Positions 10,226 to 21,364 of a DNA stretch of 64,000 bases are shown piece by piece. The notes beneath the pieces were generated by a model that searched no databases, was not told where the DNA came from, and saw nothing but the letters and a program-made list of their open reading frames with translations. Source of the DNA: Eublepharis macularius (taxonomy: Eukaryota; Chordata; Lepidosauria; Squamata; Eublepharidae); contig NC_072807.1 of NCBI RefSeq assembly GCF_028583425.1, forward strand, positions 33,547,001-33,611,000, in the 5' to 3' direction. The first letter of the stretch is position 1, and every line of letters starts with the position of its first letter. Both the position numbers and the translations under genes were made by a program.

Positions 10226-11540
10226 TGGAAAAGGGCTGATCCTTGGATTTCATCTTTTCCCCCCAAGTCCACAAGAACCTTCCACCATATCGCCAAGCTT
10301 TATGGCGGGAATCCCTATTTCTACTTTAAGAAGTGTGTTTCCCCCTTCCTTTAATTAAAAGGTTCCGTATTGCCCAGAGATTTTTTATTTTAATCTTTTT
10401 CTTAAGATTTTCCTCTGTCTGGATTTCAGGGAGGACAACTAGGAGTGCCGGGTGACCGGCTGTATTAAATCAAAACACTGAATTACATTACCAGGAAAAG
10501 TAAGCCAGGCTCGAAAGCCCAAATGTAACCTGATTTCCAGTTGCCTGAAATTTTCCCAGTGAACGATTCAGAAAGGGAGACGTGACTTTTATCTTTTCCC
10601 TCTGGCTGCATTTCTGGTAACAATCAGCCCCTGTTTTGTTCTTAAAAAGGGAAAGGCTTCTTGAACCAAGGGATGAATATAAGGGGGATGAGGTGGTCGC
10701 TTTAGAGAAGCTAAATGTTATATGCAAATGCATGTAAACAAAGCCAGGACACTTTTTGAAATAATGAGCAGGCCATGGCAAGACCTGTGATGTGGAGTGG
10801 AGGAATGCAGTTGTCACCTACGTAATCCTTTCCCCCACCAATGTGTTTCCCCCCCATCACAAGCACACTCCCCAAGCCACTCGCTTTCTCTCCTTCCACC
10901 CCAGTTGCTTTTACAAAGGTAAACACGCAGCTGGTACACCATGCTGGGAACAACAGTTGCCTACCCTCCCCTTTGCAAAAGAGAACTTGAAATCAAAAAA
11001 GAATGCAATGGAACGCATGGATGAAAATGCATATATTGGTGCAGACAAATGGTGCGTTTCCTCCTAGGCACATCTGCTTTGCTCAGCCAAGCTCCTTCCA
11101 CTTTTTTGTTTCGCACCCCAGTAAACTAAATTCCACACAACTTTACAGATATGGTGCTGGTCCAACTCGGTCCAGGGTTCTGCTTCAGACATCTGTGCGC
11201 TGTCACACCACCTCCCAGGCTCCATGCACGAGTAATGCACAGTTTCCCTCAGCTGGCGAAGTACAGCCCATGGGATTTTTCTGCCACAGTTTTTACAGTT
11301 GTTGCACAAACCATGGGATGCTTGCTGCGTGCTTTCTCCTTTTGGATCTGATTATATTCATTTATCACAAGCAAACCAACACACAAACACCATTGCACGT
11401 ATGTCATGGAGCCTGAATAGACCAGAATACATCATGACATACGAATTGTGCAAAATGACAAACTGGATGGTTCCGTTGCCTACACACCAAGATTCTAAGC
11501 CATGCTTAATCCTCGGATGGAGGCAACAAAACATGGTTGG
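10226..11540. other. Intergenic space between convergent genes
   Basis: No coding exon supported. ATTAAA near 10343-10350 and TATTAAA near 10461 are possible poly(A) signals for gene 1 on the plus strand. No recognisable SINE. Confidence 0.45.
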
Positions 11541-11560
11541 GGTACAGCAACAAACTGCAT

Positions 11561-11566
11561 TTTATT
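11561..11566 (-). terminator. Candidate poly(A) signal of the synaptotagmin-like gene
   Basis: AATAAA on the minus strand, about 540 bp past the stop codon at 12101-12103. It would give a short 3' UTR. Cleavage would fall just below 11550. Confidence 0.4.
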
Positions 11567-12100
11567 AGATCTCTGAGCTACGTACTAGGAAAGGACGCAT
11601 GATAGCTTGAGGATTTCCTGGTTCGTTCTCATCATAATGAAGTCTTGTTCATGAACCTGACTACAGCCAGTGGGCCACGTATGAGATTTGTGGAGGAAAG
11701 AATAAAGCGTGCACACGCGCACACAGCACTATTCACTCACTTCCATCTTCCTTGACTTCCCTATTTATGGTTCTTTGAACTGCCAGGACCCCCTTCAAAG
11801 CTCTGGGTTACGTAGGGGGACTCTTACATGGCACCGATCTGCCCTACCATCAAAGCGTTCAACATGGTCTTGGAGGATTCAATTCGGCCCCTCTCGACTA
11901 GCTCCTTTCTCACACTGGGCTCGCTCTGATCAGAAGTCCCAGTCCCAGACTCCTCCAAGCCTTCCCAGACTCCCCCTGTTGCAGGAAGAGGCCGTTTCCA
12001 GCACTGCTGCGATTCCACCGTTCCTTGCTAACGGGAGCCACCATGGCTTTTGCCGGTCACCAGGACTGGCAGACGACTAGGAACTGTCGGGCACACAACA

Positions 12101-12262
12101 TCAAGGGTAGAGCTGAACTCCTTCGGATTGAACTGAATGCCAACGGGCGGATTCCACATTGCCTCGGCTGCACATCTCTTTCCAATGGATCTGCCCCATC
12201 TCTGGAGCATCGGGGCCTATCAGCACTCGACCCACGGCACAGCTGCGAGTGTAGAGGCGTGC
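12101..12262 (-). CDS. Synaptotagmin-like gene last coding exon (end of C2B)
   Basis: Acceptor CCCCTCTCCCAG. It encodes ARLYTRSCAVGRVLIGPDAP and continues through HWKEM to WHSVQSEGVQLYP and TGA. The GRVLIGP...HW...WH pattern is typical of the last C2B strand and C-terminal helix of synaptotagmins. Confidence 0.87.
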   Translation of the reverse strand, partial: ARLYTRSCAVGRVLIGPDAPEMGQIHWKEMCSRGNVESARWHSVQSEGVQLYP

Positions 12263-15200
12263 CTGGGAGAGGGGGGAGAAGGAAGGCAACGTCGGCGCAA
12301 GTCACCGGCTTGAGACTCCCGGAGACTCATAACCACCCCATGGAAGCACCAAACCTTTTCCACAGGTTTAACAAAAATGGGCATCATCCGAATAAAACCA
12401 TTACTGTCTGTAAAATGGGTACACCGAATGAAAACCAATGCAGAACCTTCCCCGAAACCCAGAAAGGCCTTGCTGCATTGGCATACGCTTGAAATATAAG
12501 GGGAACCGGAAACGTGGTGAGATACAGCTCCATATTTCAGTAGTTCTCAAACTACGGGTCGCACAAGGAAAAGATGAACAATGTGAGCTTGAAGGGGAAC
12601 GGCGGTCTGGCTTCAGCCTGAGTATTACCACTCCCTCTACTATCAACATTTCAACCAGCTGTCACGGGGAAAAAATCTACCCACTGGAAGACATGACATG
12701 CTGATACGTGCAAACGCACATTGGCCTAAAGAGAGCTGGGGAGGTGGTCTTTTCCCTCCTCACCTGCATGACAACGAACTCCAAGGACAGCTCCAGGATG
12801 TCTCCCGCAGGAACGCTGAAGAGGAATGGAGCGTTCCACACAGGATTGCAGCTGGCGATAGACCTGGTTTCTTTTGTGTCGATGACCTTTCCTTTGTGGC
12901 GTAGGTGGATTACGACGTAGTGGTCTAGAAACAAGAAGAGCAGGAACGCGTAGGCGAAGGCCAAACATCTGGAGCTCAAGACCGAGGAGTTTGTGGCCAA
13001 GGTGTGTTGGGGAAAAAACAGCCTGGGGCAAACTCTGCTTTACTTGCAGGGGGTGGGATTGGACATGGGTGGTCCAGGATGCTGAAACACCAGTGGAGGC
13101 TGTCGGAGGACAGACTGGAGGATTTCCAGCTTCAATCCCTGACCCCTCTGGTTAAAGGAGGGCCGATTTTAGGAATAACCTTTCTCCACCGGTCAGAAAA
13201 GACAGCCTGGACCAACGGTCTGACTAAGCTCTCGATGTTCACCAACAACATTTCTGTTCTACAGACAGCTGGAAAAGGAGGCTGCAGATTTGGTGACATA
13301 CCCCAAGGCAGCTGCTGAATCTAGGGATCGGCCCGTGCCTTGAGGGTGGGGGCAGGGGCAGGGAGAGGCAGAAGCAGGGCGCAAAGACGGTGTTAATGCT
13401 CGTCTGCAGGGACTTCCCAGTTTCTGCAGCCCCTTGCAGCAGAGTCCGACATTGCTGTTTGCATACACTTGGCTGTAAAGGGATGCAGAAACATCACCTC
13501 TCATTTGAGCCTGGGAAGGAAACGGCTTCTAAATATGGTCGGATACAAATCATGAGGGTTAGAAACTTGGTCCTCTCCCCACAGTGAAACCCTAGATTGC
13601 CAAGGCTCCAAAGGCAGCACCTGAAAGCAATTTAAAATGAACGCAAGTGTGGAATTACAAAGGATGGACGAATACAGCGGTGTGCCTTTCCAGACCATCC
13701 TACCTGGTGACCCTGGCAGGCGGGTTAGCCGGCACAGGTTCTCTGCCTTCCGGACCAGCACTTTGATGCGATTGGCCAATGCTTGGTACTGCAGGACGAG
13801 GAAGAGCTGCCCCGCAGACTTGCGCTGGAAAAGGGAAGGGCTGCAGCTCATGTCCTGGGAACTGAGACTCTAGAACGAAAAACAGAGGGGAAGGAGATGG
13901 TTAGACAAGGACCAGTTTCACACATGGCAGTTCAAATGCTTTCGAGCCCCTCTGTTGGCACACATGTGGAAGTCAGACATGCAATTTTAAGTGTGTTTAT
14001 ATCAGGATTTTGGTTTGCTAGCAACTTCCCTGCATTGTTTTGCATTCCCTAAGAGCAAACACACACCCTCCGGTTATTGCTGCATAGACACATTTCCCCC
14101 CTACATACTACTCTTTCTACCATGTACTGAATTGTCTCTGATCATTATGGATCCCGCTGCCTTTTCCAGGCCCCAGGGCATCTCTAGCAGGGCCATTTCC
14201 TTCACCTTCCCAGTCATCTCTGGTGAAACTGACCCAACTGGTCAAAAAGCTGGAAGAGGGAGACCAAAGTCCTACTTCCTGGGTGAACTTGGGGCCAGTC
14301 ACACTCAGCCTAGCCCACTTCACAGGGTTGTTGTGAAAATAAAATGGGGGTGGGGGGATGGGACTAGAATCGAAGAGACCCTACTCTTCCTGGTGGTCTT
14401 ATTTTGTTGAAAATTTTGCATCCTCTGCTGTTTCCCACAAGGTGACTCACAAACTCCCGGGGTACAAAATAAGATCACATAAATACACATTTTTAAAGCA
14501 AACAGGATTAAAGCCCAATGAAATCTCTAACCACCTACACCAAAGCCAGCCTAAAATGTGGTGTCTTGCACCGTGAAACATGCACACAATCTAATCTACC
14601 TCCCAGGTTTGTCTGAGAGTAATACGGTGGAGAGGACTGTTACATCTGGTGCTCCTTGGTGAAAACGTGGGGTGCAAATGTGAGACTGGACTGGCACAGA
14701 ACGAAAACGAGAAACTATCGCACCGTAATAGCCACAACAGCACTATGTTTCTGCCACAAGCAACAGCTCTGCAATAGGTACTTCCTGCCTCACTGCCTGT
14801 TTCTCTGCTATCATATTGGCCTGTGTGTTTGCGAGGAACCACCCTCACAGTTCATGGACATAATACCTTTTTAAGTTTGGTTTTGGTGGTCGACAGTTCC
14901 TGGGTATAGGCAGAGGAAATGCCTTGTTCCCAAGCAGCTTGCGTGCACGGGAACATCACCTCTCCGATGAAGAAATCCTTGAGATTGTGGAATCCTTTGG
15001 CGTACACGGCAAAGCGCAGGGTCAGGCTTCGCAGCTCCTCCAGACTATAGCGGCCAAAGTGGAATTGCTCATGGAACTCGGGGTTCAGACTCTTCTTGTG
15101 CAGGGCGGTGCGCTGGGGTTCGGCAAACTTCGGAAGCAGGTATACCTTGACGTAGGAATCCCGGCTGGCCCGGAAGCCCTTGGGGAGGTGGGAGACGCCG

Positions 15201-15768
15201 ATCACTGTCACAATCAGCGTGGCCTCGGGCTCTGAGTAACACAGAGTGAAGTGGAGGTGCGGACGCGGCTTTGTAGTGGCGCTGGACAAGTTCCGTGGCA
15301 CAGTGTATGACTGCGGGATGTCGACACCAAGGATGGGACTGGAGAGAAGGCGGCTTTCATCCCCTGATACGCTTTCCCCAGAGATGGTACAGCGACGTTC
15401 CAGGTTCAGGGTGGGTTTGATTGGTAGGTTCAGCTTCGGCGAAAAGGGGATGCTGGGTAAGGAAGCTCTACCGCGGTGTAGGCTCCTGGGTAGAGTGTCG
15501 TGGCTGGCTATTCCCGATGATTCAGCAAGCGCGGGAGACGGGGTATCGAGAATATCTCCTTCTATCTCCGTGTATTGCTGCTGGATTGCCACAGCTGTCA
15601 CTCGAGAAGGCAGGGCGGGCCCCAGATCCACGAGGGTGCGATCCGATGGCCACGCTTTGCTCGTGTCGCCTTTACGCTTCTTTTGCCAATGCCAGCATAT
15701 TGCACAGCCAAGGAGAAGGCAGAAACAGAGAACAGCAAGTCCCACACCCAGGAAGACCTGCACGTTTG
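12101..15768 (-). CDS. Synaptotagmin-like protein: TM anchor plus C2A and C2B (5' partial)
   Basis: Exons 14867-15768, 13704-13854, 12764-12924 and 12101-12262 join in phase to 458 codons with stop. Right after the first acceptor comes one membrane helix (VQVFLGVGLAVLCFCLLLGC) and a cysteine/basic juxtamembrane stretch (CAICWHWQKKRK). A ~115-residue Ser/Pro linker follows, then C2A (HFTLCYSEPEATLIVTVIGV, with SYVKVYLLP and LNPEFHEQFHF) and C2B (ending GRVLIGPD and HWKEMC, the usual synaptotagmin C-terminal signature). Synaptotagmins are vesicle/membrane trafficking proteins. Acidic Ca2+ ligands are largely missing: C2A loop 3 reads YAKGFHNLKD where Ca2+-binding members have a D-x-D pattern. 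I infer a Ca2+-independent member. I cannot assign the paralogue number. The N-terminal exon is not firmly located. Confidence 0.85.
12764..12924 (-). CDS. Synaptotagmin-like gene exon (C2B core)
   Basis: Acceptor TTGTTTCTAG and donor CAG|GTGAGG. It encodes HYVVIHLRHKGKVIDTKETR, then NPVWNAPFLFSVP (the C2 'NPVWNE' motif) and ILELSLEFVVMQ. Confidence 0.88.
13704..13854 (-). CDS. Synaptotagmin-like gene exon (start of C2B)
   Basis: Acceptor AGTTCCCAG and donor CCAG|GTAGGA. It encodes the C2A-C2B linker and C2B strands: GQLFLVLQYQALANRIKVLV, then RKAENLCRL. Confidence 0.85.
14262..14370 (+). repeat. SINE fragment
   Basis: TGGGTGAACTTGGGGCCAGT and CACTTCACAGGGTTGTTGTG followed by AAAATAAAATGG: the core and 3' part of the tRNA-derived SINE. 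It lies in the intron between the C2A and C2B exons. Confidence 0.7.
14867..15768 (-). CDS. Synaptotagmin-like gene large exon (TM, linker, C2A)
   Basis: The acceptor TTCTCTGTTCAG leaves two bases (CA) of a split codon, so an upstream coding exon must end in phase 1. The donor is AAAAAG|GTATTA. It encodes the membrane helix, linker and entire C2A domain in one 902-bp exon. Confidence 0.88.
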
Positions 15769-15924
15769 CTGAACAGAGAAAAGGAGAGTTATGACACGGG
15801 GGGTTTGCATCCTGGCCCTGTTACATATTCTTACATAACCCTTTCAAATGAGAGCTGAATGCATAGCTGCAATTTTGGGCCGATGCATAGATGTGCATTG
15901 CTCAGTACTTGCTCAGTGAATGTC

Positions 15925-16015
15925 CTAGCTGTTGATTATATTGTAGCTCACTTGCACTGTATACCTTGGATCTCAGTGAGAAAGGAGGACTATAGATTAT
16001 TATTAATGATATTAA
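15925..16015 (+). repeat. LINE-like 3' tail (CR1/L2 type)
   Basis: CTTGGATCTCAGTGAGAAAG followed by GGACTATAGATTATTATTAAT matches the conserved 3' end style of CR1/L2-like repeats that recurs at 39900-39985 and 42400-42455. Confidence 0.5.
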
Positions 16016-16266
16016 TTATTAATTGATATTATTAATTAATATTAATGATAATTAATAATGCGAATTGTAATAAGAATAGCGGTTTTCACATAAGGACACA
16101 CACTGCCCAAGCTGAACACATTAATGTCTGAGCCAAGCACAAGATAACCTTGGGACCTCAGTGATTGGCAGATGGAACCAGAAGATTTCTGGTTGTGAGG
16201 TGTCACTAAAGCATAAAAGCAGCCACAATGTAAACAAGACCAATTTGGTGGGGCTCCCCCCCTAAA

Positions 16267-16288
16267 ACACACACACACACACACACAC
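16267..16288. repeat. (CA)n microsatellite
   Basis: About eleven CA units. Confidence 0.9.
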
Positions 16289-16624
16289 GGCGTCTGCTGA
16301 AGCCTTTAAAAAAACTTTACTCCTACTCACTCCCTTGCACAAGTTCTTCCTGGCTCAGATCAATTTGGGGCACCCGGTTTCAGCTCGGACTCAAAACCTC
16401 TCCGAGGGTTTGCTCTGGAAAATCTCCCCACCACGTTCTACAGACGAACACCTGAAATGGCTCCATATTGTGAATGCTCCTGCGCTTTATGAGGCCACTG
16501 GCACCGAACAGTTCGCAGTGTGAAGTTCTGACAAGCACGGAGAGGAGAACGGGAAGGAAAGAGAGAGGAAGCCTAAGACGGGATTCATCTTACAGGAGGC
16601 TGTCACTATCTATTTAGTGCAAAA

Positions 16625-16960
16625 TATACAAAGCCACCTTATATCAAAGCAGTCCATTTGGCTCATCTAGGTTGCTAATTTCCAGTCAGGCAGTGGCCAT
16701 CCAGGAGTCTCTAGCAGAGAGGAATTTTTTCCAACACCACCTGCTCCAGAACCTTTCGGCTGGAGATGCCAAAGACTGAAGCTGGGACGTTGTGCCACCA
16801 AGCCAGATTTGGGTCTATCTAAGCTCAGCACGGTCATCTCTAAGCAGTAGCAACCCTCCAGGATTTCAAGCAGAGAAAGGTCTTTCCCATCACCTGTTCC
16901 CCTAAGACCCTTCAGTGGGAAATGCCGGGGACTGAACCAGGATGCTTCTCCACAGGAACC
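16625..16960 (-). repeat. SINE-like repeat, two partial copies
   Basis: Two tandemly placed, diverged pieces that carry TATATCAAAGCAGTCCATTTGG and CTGGAGATGCCAAAGACTGAAG, then CCCATCACCTGTTCCCC and GGGAAATGCCGGGGACTGAA. They resemble the better copy at 18043-18237. Confidence 0.5.
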
Positions 16961-16999
16961 CTTGGCTACAAACTCCCAGTAGGCTTGCACCGTATGTAC

Positions 17000-17600
17000 A
17001 TGCTGCAATTTATTTATTTATATAGATACTGGATTTATATCCCGCCCTCCTTGCAAGCAGGCTCATATTAACAATAATTACAACCATATATAAATACCAT
17101 AAAATACTATAAAATATATAAAACAGTATCCAGTAAAACAGTATAACAAGTCCAACGAAGACCTCCGAGATTTGGCAAGATGGCAACTTCGGTACATATC
17201 AATAGGCTTTGGTGGCGGAGCAAACCAGGCAAGGGACCAGCAGGATAGCCCGCCAGCTCCTCAACCATTCTCATAGGCCTGGCGGAACATCTCCATTTTG
17301 CAGGCTCGGCGGAACTGTGGTAAGTCCCGCAGGGCCTAGATCTCAGCTGGGAGAGCGTTCCGCCAGAGCCGAGAAGGCTCTGGCCCTGGTTGAGGCCAAG
17401 TGAACATCTTTGGGGCCAGGGGCCAGCTGCGAATGTTGGTCTGCAGAGCATAATGCCCTCTGGGGAATTGTACAGGGAAAGACAGTCCCGTAGATATGCA
17501 GGTCTCAGTCCACTAAAGGCCTTCATGCATATGTTCAAATCTCTTTCCTATCTCTTTCCGTTCAATCGAGTAAGCTTCCAAAGTACCACCCCTACGATCT
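17000..17600 (-). repeat. Old interspersed repeat (LINE-like)
   Basis: It begins TTTATTTATTTATATAGATA followed by CTGGATTTATATCCCGCCC and contains GAGAAGGCTCTGGCCCTGG and AAAGGCCTTCATGCATATG, motifs I associate with a common reptile interspersed repeat. A related diverged stretch occurs near 21186-21330 (AAGGCCCTGCTCCTGGCAAA). Family not named. Confidence 0.45.
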
Positions 17601-18042
17601 TCAAGATGGACTAGGCAGAACTAAGGCCAGCCCACAGGGGTGGGAGGCTGCCAGAGGCATAGGGTATCGCCTCATTTTGAATTCCATATTGTACAAAGCA
17701 TACCGAAAAAGCATGTCTGGAACGATTACATCAGTTCGACCCATTTGCTCAAAAGCTAAAATAAACCCCAGCCTCACCTCAAAACAGATAAGGCTCATGG
17801 AAAAAAACACTCCTCTTATCACACCTGCAGCTCTGCTGACGCAAAGCCCTCTAAAGCAATTGCCAGCGCTCTTTAGAAAGAGTGCTTTAATCCCCCAGTC
17901 AGGTGGCAGACTGGGCCCGGAGCAGACCAGGAACTGCAAATTAAATTTTCCTTGAAATGATGTACCAGGCAGATCTCCACTCCTGCCTTACTTAATGGCA
18001 CAAGGATAGCCTGGGTGGGGTCACACGGGGTGAGCAGATGAA

Positions 18043-18237
18043 GCTGCCTTAGACTGAGTTAGACCACTGGTCTATCAAGGTCGGTCTAGTCTCCTTTTGG
18101 TGGCAGCATTTCTTGGGCAGAGTTCTTCCACTTCACCTGTTCCCTGAGCCCTATTAACTGGAGGTGCCAGGAATTTAACCTGGGATCTCCTGAACATCAA
18201 GTAGATGGTCTTGTCATTTGAGCCACGGCCCCTTCTC
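18043..18237 (-). repeat. tRNA-derived SINE, second family
   Basis: On the minus strand it starts GGGGCCGTGGCTCAAATGAC (A-box-like), followed by a B-box-like AGGTTAAATTCCTGGCA. It continues through ACTGGTCTATCAAGGTCGG to CTGCCTTAGACTGAGTTAGA (plus orientation). Not a functional tRNA. Confidence 0.75.
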
Positions 18238-18413
18238 GAAAACCAATTCATCTCACTTAAGTGAGGACTTGATGAGCCAACTGGCTAAGCCAGTTTGGCT
18301 AAGCCAAATCAACCGAGCTGAGAAGAAGCCACACGATAGTATCTGGAAGGTTTGGCCCCTTGCCCCGCTTTGACCGCAGAGAACAAGAATACAAGAAGGA
18401 AGAGGTGGGGATA

Positions 18414-18606
18414 CTAACCTCCCTGATGCTTATCTAGCATGATCTTGACCAGCAGCCACATCGAAAGGATAATGGCCAGCCCTTCTATCACCCCCTTGCA
18501 GAAGGAGAATAGAATGGACTGGGAAAGGATTAGAGATAGGGAATTGCAGTCCTCCAGCGCCAGCCCAAAGAAGCAGGTGTTCTGTTGGCCTCCACAAGCT
18601 GATCGA
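18414..18606 (-). CDS. Candidate hydrophobic exon upstream of the synaptotagmin-like gene
   Basis: The minus-strand frame runs NTCFFGLALEDCNSLSLILS, then a second hydrophobic stretch IEGLAIILSMWLLVKIML, and ends DKHQG with a reasonable donor (GGGAG|GTTAGT). A possible acceptor GGTCGATCAG lies near 18600. The donor phase (one base) fits the two-base remainder at 15768, which would give ...DKHQGANVQVFLG. Two membrane helices before the known anchor are unusual for a synaptotagmin, so it may belong to another gene or be chance. Confidence 0.3.
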
Positions 18607-18627
18607 CCAAGCTGGATCACCCAGCAG

Positions 18628-19007
18628 TAGAGATGGGCACGAATTGGGGGAAAAAACCTGTGCGGTTCGTGGTTCGTCGCATCTCACGAACCACGAACTT
18701 TCACAAACCTGCCCCAGTTCATGAACAGGTTCGTTTGGTTCATGAAAACGTCACATCCAGGTCAGCAAATTGTCACTTCCGGGCCAGCAGAAGGTCTGCA
18801 GGAAGTCCATCCCCTGTTGCCTAGGAAACTGATTGATTGGTGCTAGGCTGTCTGCAGTGACGAACCAAAAAACGAATCAAACGAACCAGCCTAATGTTTG
18901 TGGCGGTTCATCAGAAATGGGCTCTGACGAACCACCAGTTCATGAACCACAAACTGCCCCGGATTGTCACGAACTTTGGTTTGTATTTCGGTTCATGCCC
19001 ATCTCTG
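18628..19007 (+). mobile_element. hAT-like MITE, copy 1, with exact 8-bp target duplication
   Basis: Ends TAGAGATGGGCACGAA and TTCATGCCCATCTCTG are inverted repeats. It is flanked by CCCAGCAG on both sides (18620-18627 and 19008-19015). The interior is built of GAACCACGAAC / GGTTCGTG repeats. An 8-bp duplication and CAGAGATGGGC-type ends fit the hAT superfamily. No transposase. Confidence 0.88.
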
Positions 19008-19015
19008 CCCAGCAG

Positions 19016-20214
19016 CAACAGGTTTTCATATGAAGGTAGTTGATTTCAGGATGGCAGAAGAGAGAAACATGAGATCAGCCACACAGAAGTAGGCACAGCA
19101 GCTGAACCCAGGCGGTGCGCTTCCCTAGAGATGCTCTCCTCTAAAGCAAAGTCCTCGAGAAAGGAAGAGGAATGGCTCATGAGCTGCTACAAATTTGGCA
19201 ACCCCACTGCCTCCATGCCAGGGTGCATGCCAACGCAGCTGCTTTAAATAATTCAGGGATCTGCGGGTAGGAGGAAAAGCCTCCCCATTCATTGTCACGA
19301 ACTGGCAGAGTTTCCAGCCCATTTGAGACAGCTGAAACTCTCCCCCCACCCAGTCTGGATTATCATTCCACATCAGCAGTGACAAGACCAGTCGTGCAGA
19401 ATTCACCTGCCTCTGAGAACATGCTATTATTGGAAAGGCTGTAGCTTCTGAAAGGGTGGGCACCTTTGTTACGCAAAGTGTAACAAAATGACCCGGGGCA
19501 GGAGGTGGGCACCCGCTTTGACAGAGCTGACATAAAGTACGATGCTGGCAAGGAAGCATGAAGATGAGCCCACGCAGACGGCCAGGACAGGGGTCTATAC
19601 GACACACGATGCTGTGGGTGTTTAAAGCAAAGCTGCCTTGGCTCGATACACAACTCAAACCGCAACATTCCAACAACATCATGGAAATGTAGCACCTGGC
19701 CACTGAATTCAGCCTCACACAACTCTCAGCGTTCACTTTCAGAAAGCAAGTTTCCGGGTTTTGAGGATGTGATAGAAATAGGCATTGAAGCAGACGGGGC
19801 CAGCACAGCCAAGCTCATATTGGCTAGTGACTGTTCCATGTAGAACAGTTGGCCAGAGGCGCTCCCTACCCTTTGTGCCAGTCAGTAGTTTTGCCACTGC
19901 AATTTGCACCAGTTACAGAGCCCAAACATATCTCAGCTAAATCTACAACAACCCTAATGATGCCAACACGTGCCGGTTCCTGACAGTCAGTGAAGAGGGG
20001 CCCGGCTGGTTTCTCCCCTCAAATCACCCAAGGAACTGCTTAAGGTGGCCTAAGAAGGGGGATGCTGAGCTCCGAATTCCCACAACAGGAAAGAATCTCA
20101 CAAGAGTTCAGGAAGCTCTACTGGGCACGTTTAACTTGCTGCTCAGTACTGAAGGAAGGTTGTGGCAGTTTGTTCATATACACCCTTTTCTCTCCAATGG
20201 GGACGCAAACTGGC
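19016..20214. other. Intronic/intergenic DNA, nothing supported
   Basis: Open frames on the minus strand (19125-19736) show no splice or family support. No SINE recognised. Confidence 0.4.
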
Positions 20215-20490
20215 TTACAATGTTCTCTGCATTTTATTTATTTGTTTAACAAAATGTATTTCCCTCCTTTCTGCCCTCACAAAGGCCACCAAGACAGCTA
20301 ACAAATTAAAACATACATGATTTTTAAAAATCACATTTTAAGACCATGAAATCCAACCCAAACAACCGCCCTTTGAGATCGGTTAGGCTGAGTGAGTGTG
20401 ACTGACCCAAGATCACTCTGCAAGGTGGAATGGGATTCGAACCTGGATCTCTCAGATCCTAGTTTGATACTCTGACTGCTCCATCATGGG
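20215..20490 (-). repeat. SINE, diverged, interrupted
   Basis: Plus-strand view: ATTTATTTATTTG tail, CCCTCCTTTCTGCCCTCACA, then GGGATTCGAACCTGGATCTC (B box complement) and GATACTCTGACTGCTCCA. Minus orientation. Confidence 0.65.
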
Positions 20491-21364
20491 GGGGGGGAGG
20501 CATATTTGAGTGCATGCAGGGAGTTATTCTCAGGCAACCAGGAGTGTATCAGGCTTGGCTGCAGCTGCCCCCCTGGCCCGGCTTCCCAAGGACAGACGAG
20601 GTGCCTGGCACAACGATGGAGGAACAGTCTCTCTCTTCTGCATTAGACAGAGCCAGCATAACTGACAGGGACCAGGAGAGAAAGAAAGTGCCCGTCTCCA
20701 GGTCACCCCGTGTTCGGGATTTAAAGCCATGTCACCACAGCCTGCCGTTTGAACTGTAACGCTCCATTATCTGTCTCCATCAGAAGTTATATTTTCTGTT
20801 GTGGAGTCCTGAGAAAATTGTGTTGGTTTCTTTCCAAGCTTTCTGTATACCCTCTTGCTTGTGTACGTTATTGTGTTTTGTAATTCTGAGCTTTGCCACT
20901 GCTCAGGGCCAAGATGAATCAGTTTGGACTGGACTTAGTAAACTTCCTTCTGCCCCTTAGGGGCAAAGCTCTGTAACAGTTACGTGAGAGGCAGAAAGTC
21001 TACAAATAACACTGTACTTAGTCCTGATCTTTAAATGCTTCATTTTTTTAAAAAAAAAGTTCCCCACTTAATTCATCACAGACAAGGCACCAAATTCCAT
21101 CCGAATGAGAGTTCAAAACCATTTCTCCAGTTCATTCCCAAAGGCTTGATGAAATAAAAACATTTTCAAAAAGAGAAAGATACTAGACATGAGCCTCTTT
21201 GAGAAGTGTCTCCCAGAACTCTGGAGCCATACCCAAAAAGGCCCTGCTCCTGGCAAAGGCCCTTTTTGGTTCTTCGGGGAATGACTCCTCGAGGACAGCC
21301 TTGTCAGTTGATCTTTGAAGGCCATGGAAGGTCAATCATTGAGAGAGGAAGTATTTCCGAGGAT

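Larger units (their letters stand above)
15769..18413 (-). other. Upstream intron of the synaptotagmin-like gene
   Basis: Repeat-rich: LINE-like tail 15925-16015, (CA)n 16267-16288, SINE pieces 16625-16960 and 18043-18237, and an old interspersed repeat 17000-17600. No other exon supported. Confidence 0.55.

Noticed and set aside
15246-15794. 182-codon plus-strand open frame
   Set aside because: Antisense shadow of the C2A exon of the synaptotagmin-like gene.
19125-19736. 203-codon minus-strand open frame considered as an upstream synaptotagmin-like exon
   Set aside because: No suitable donor in phase and no membrane or signal sequence resembling the family.
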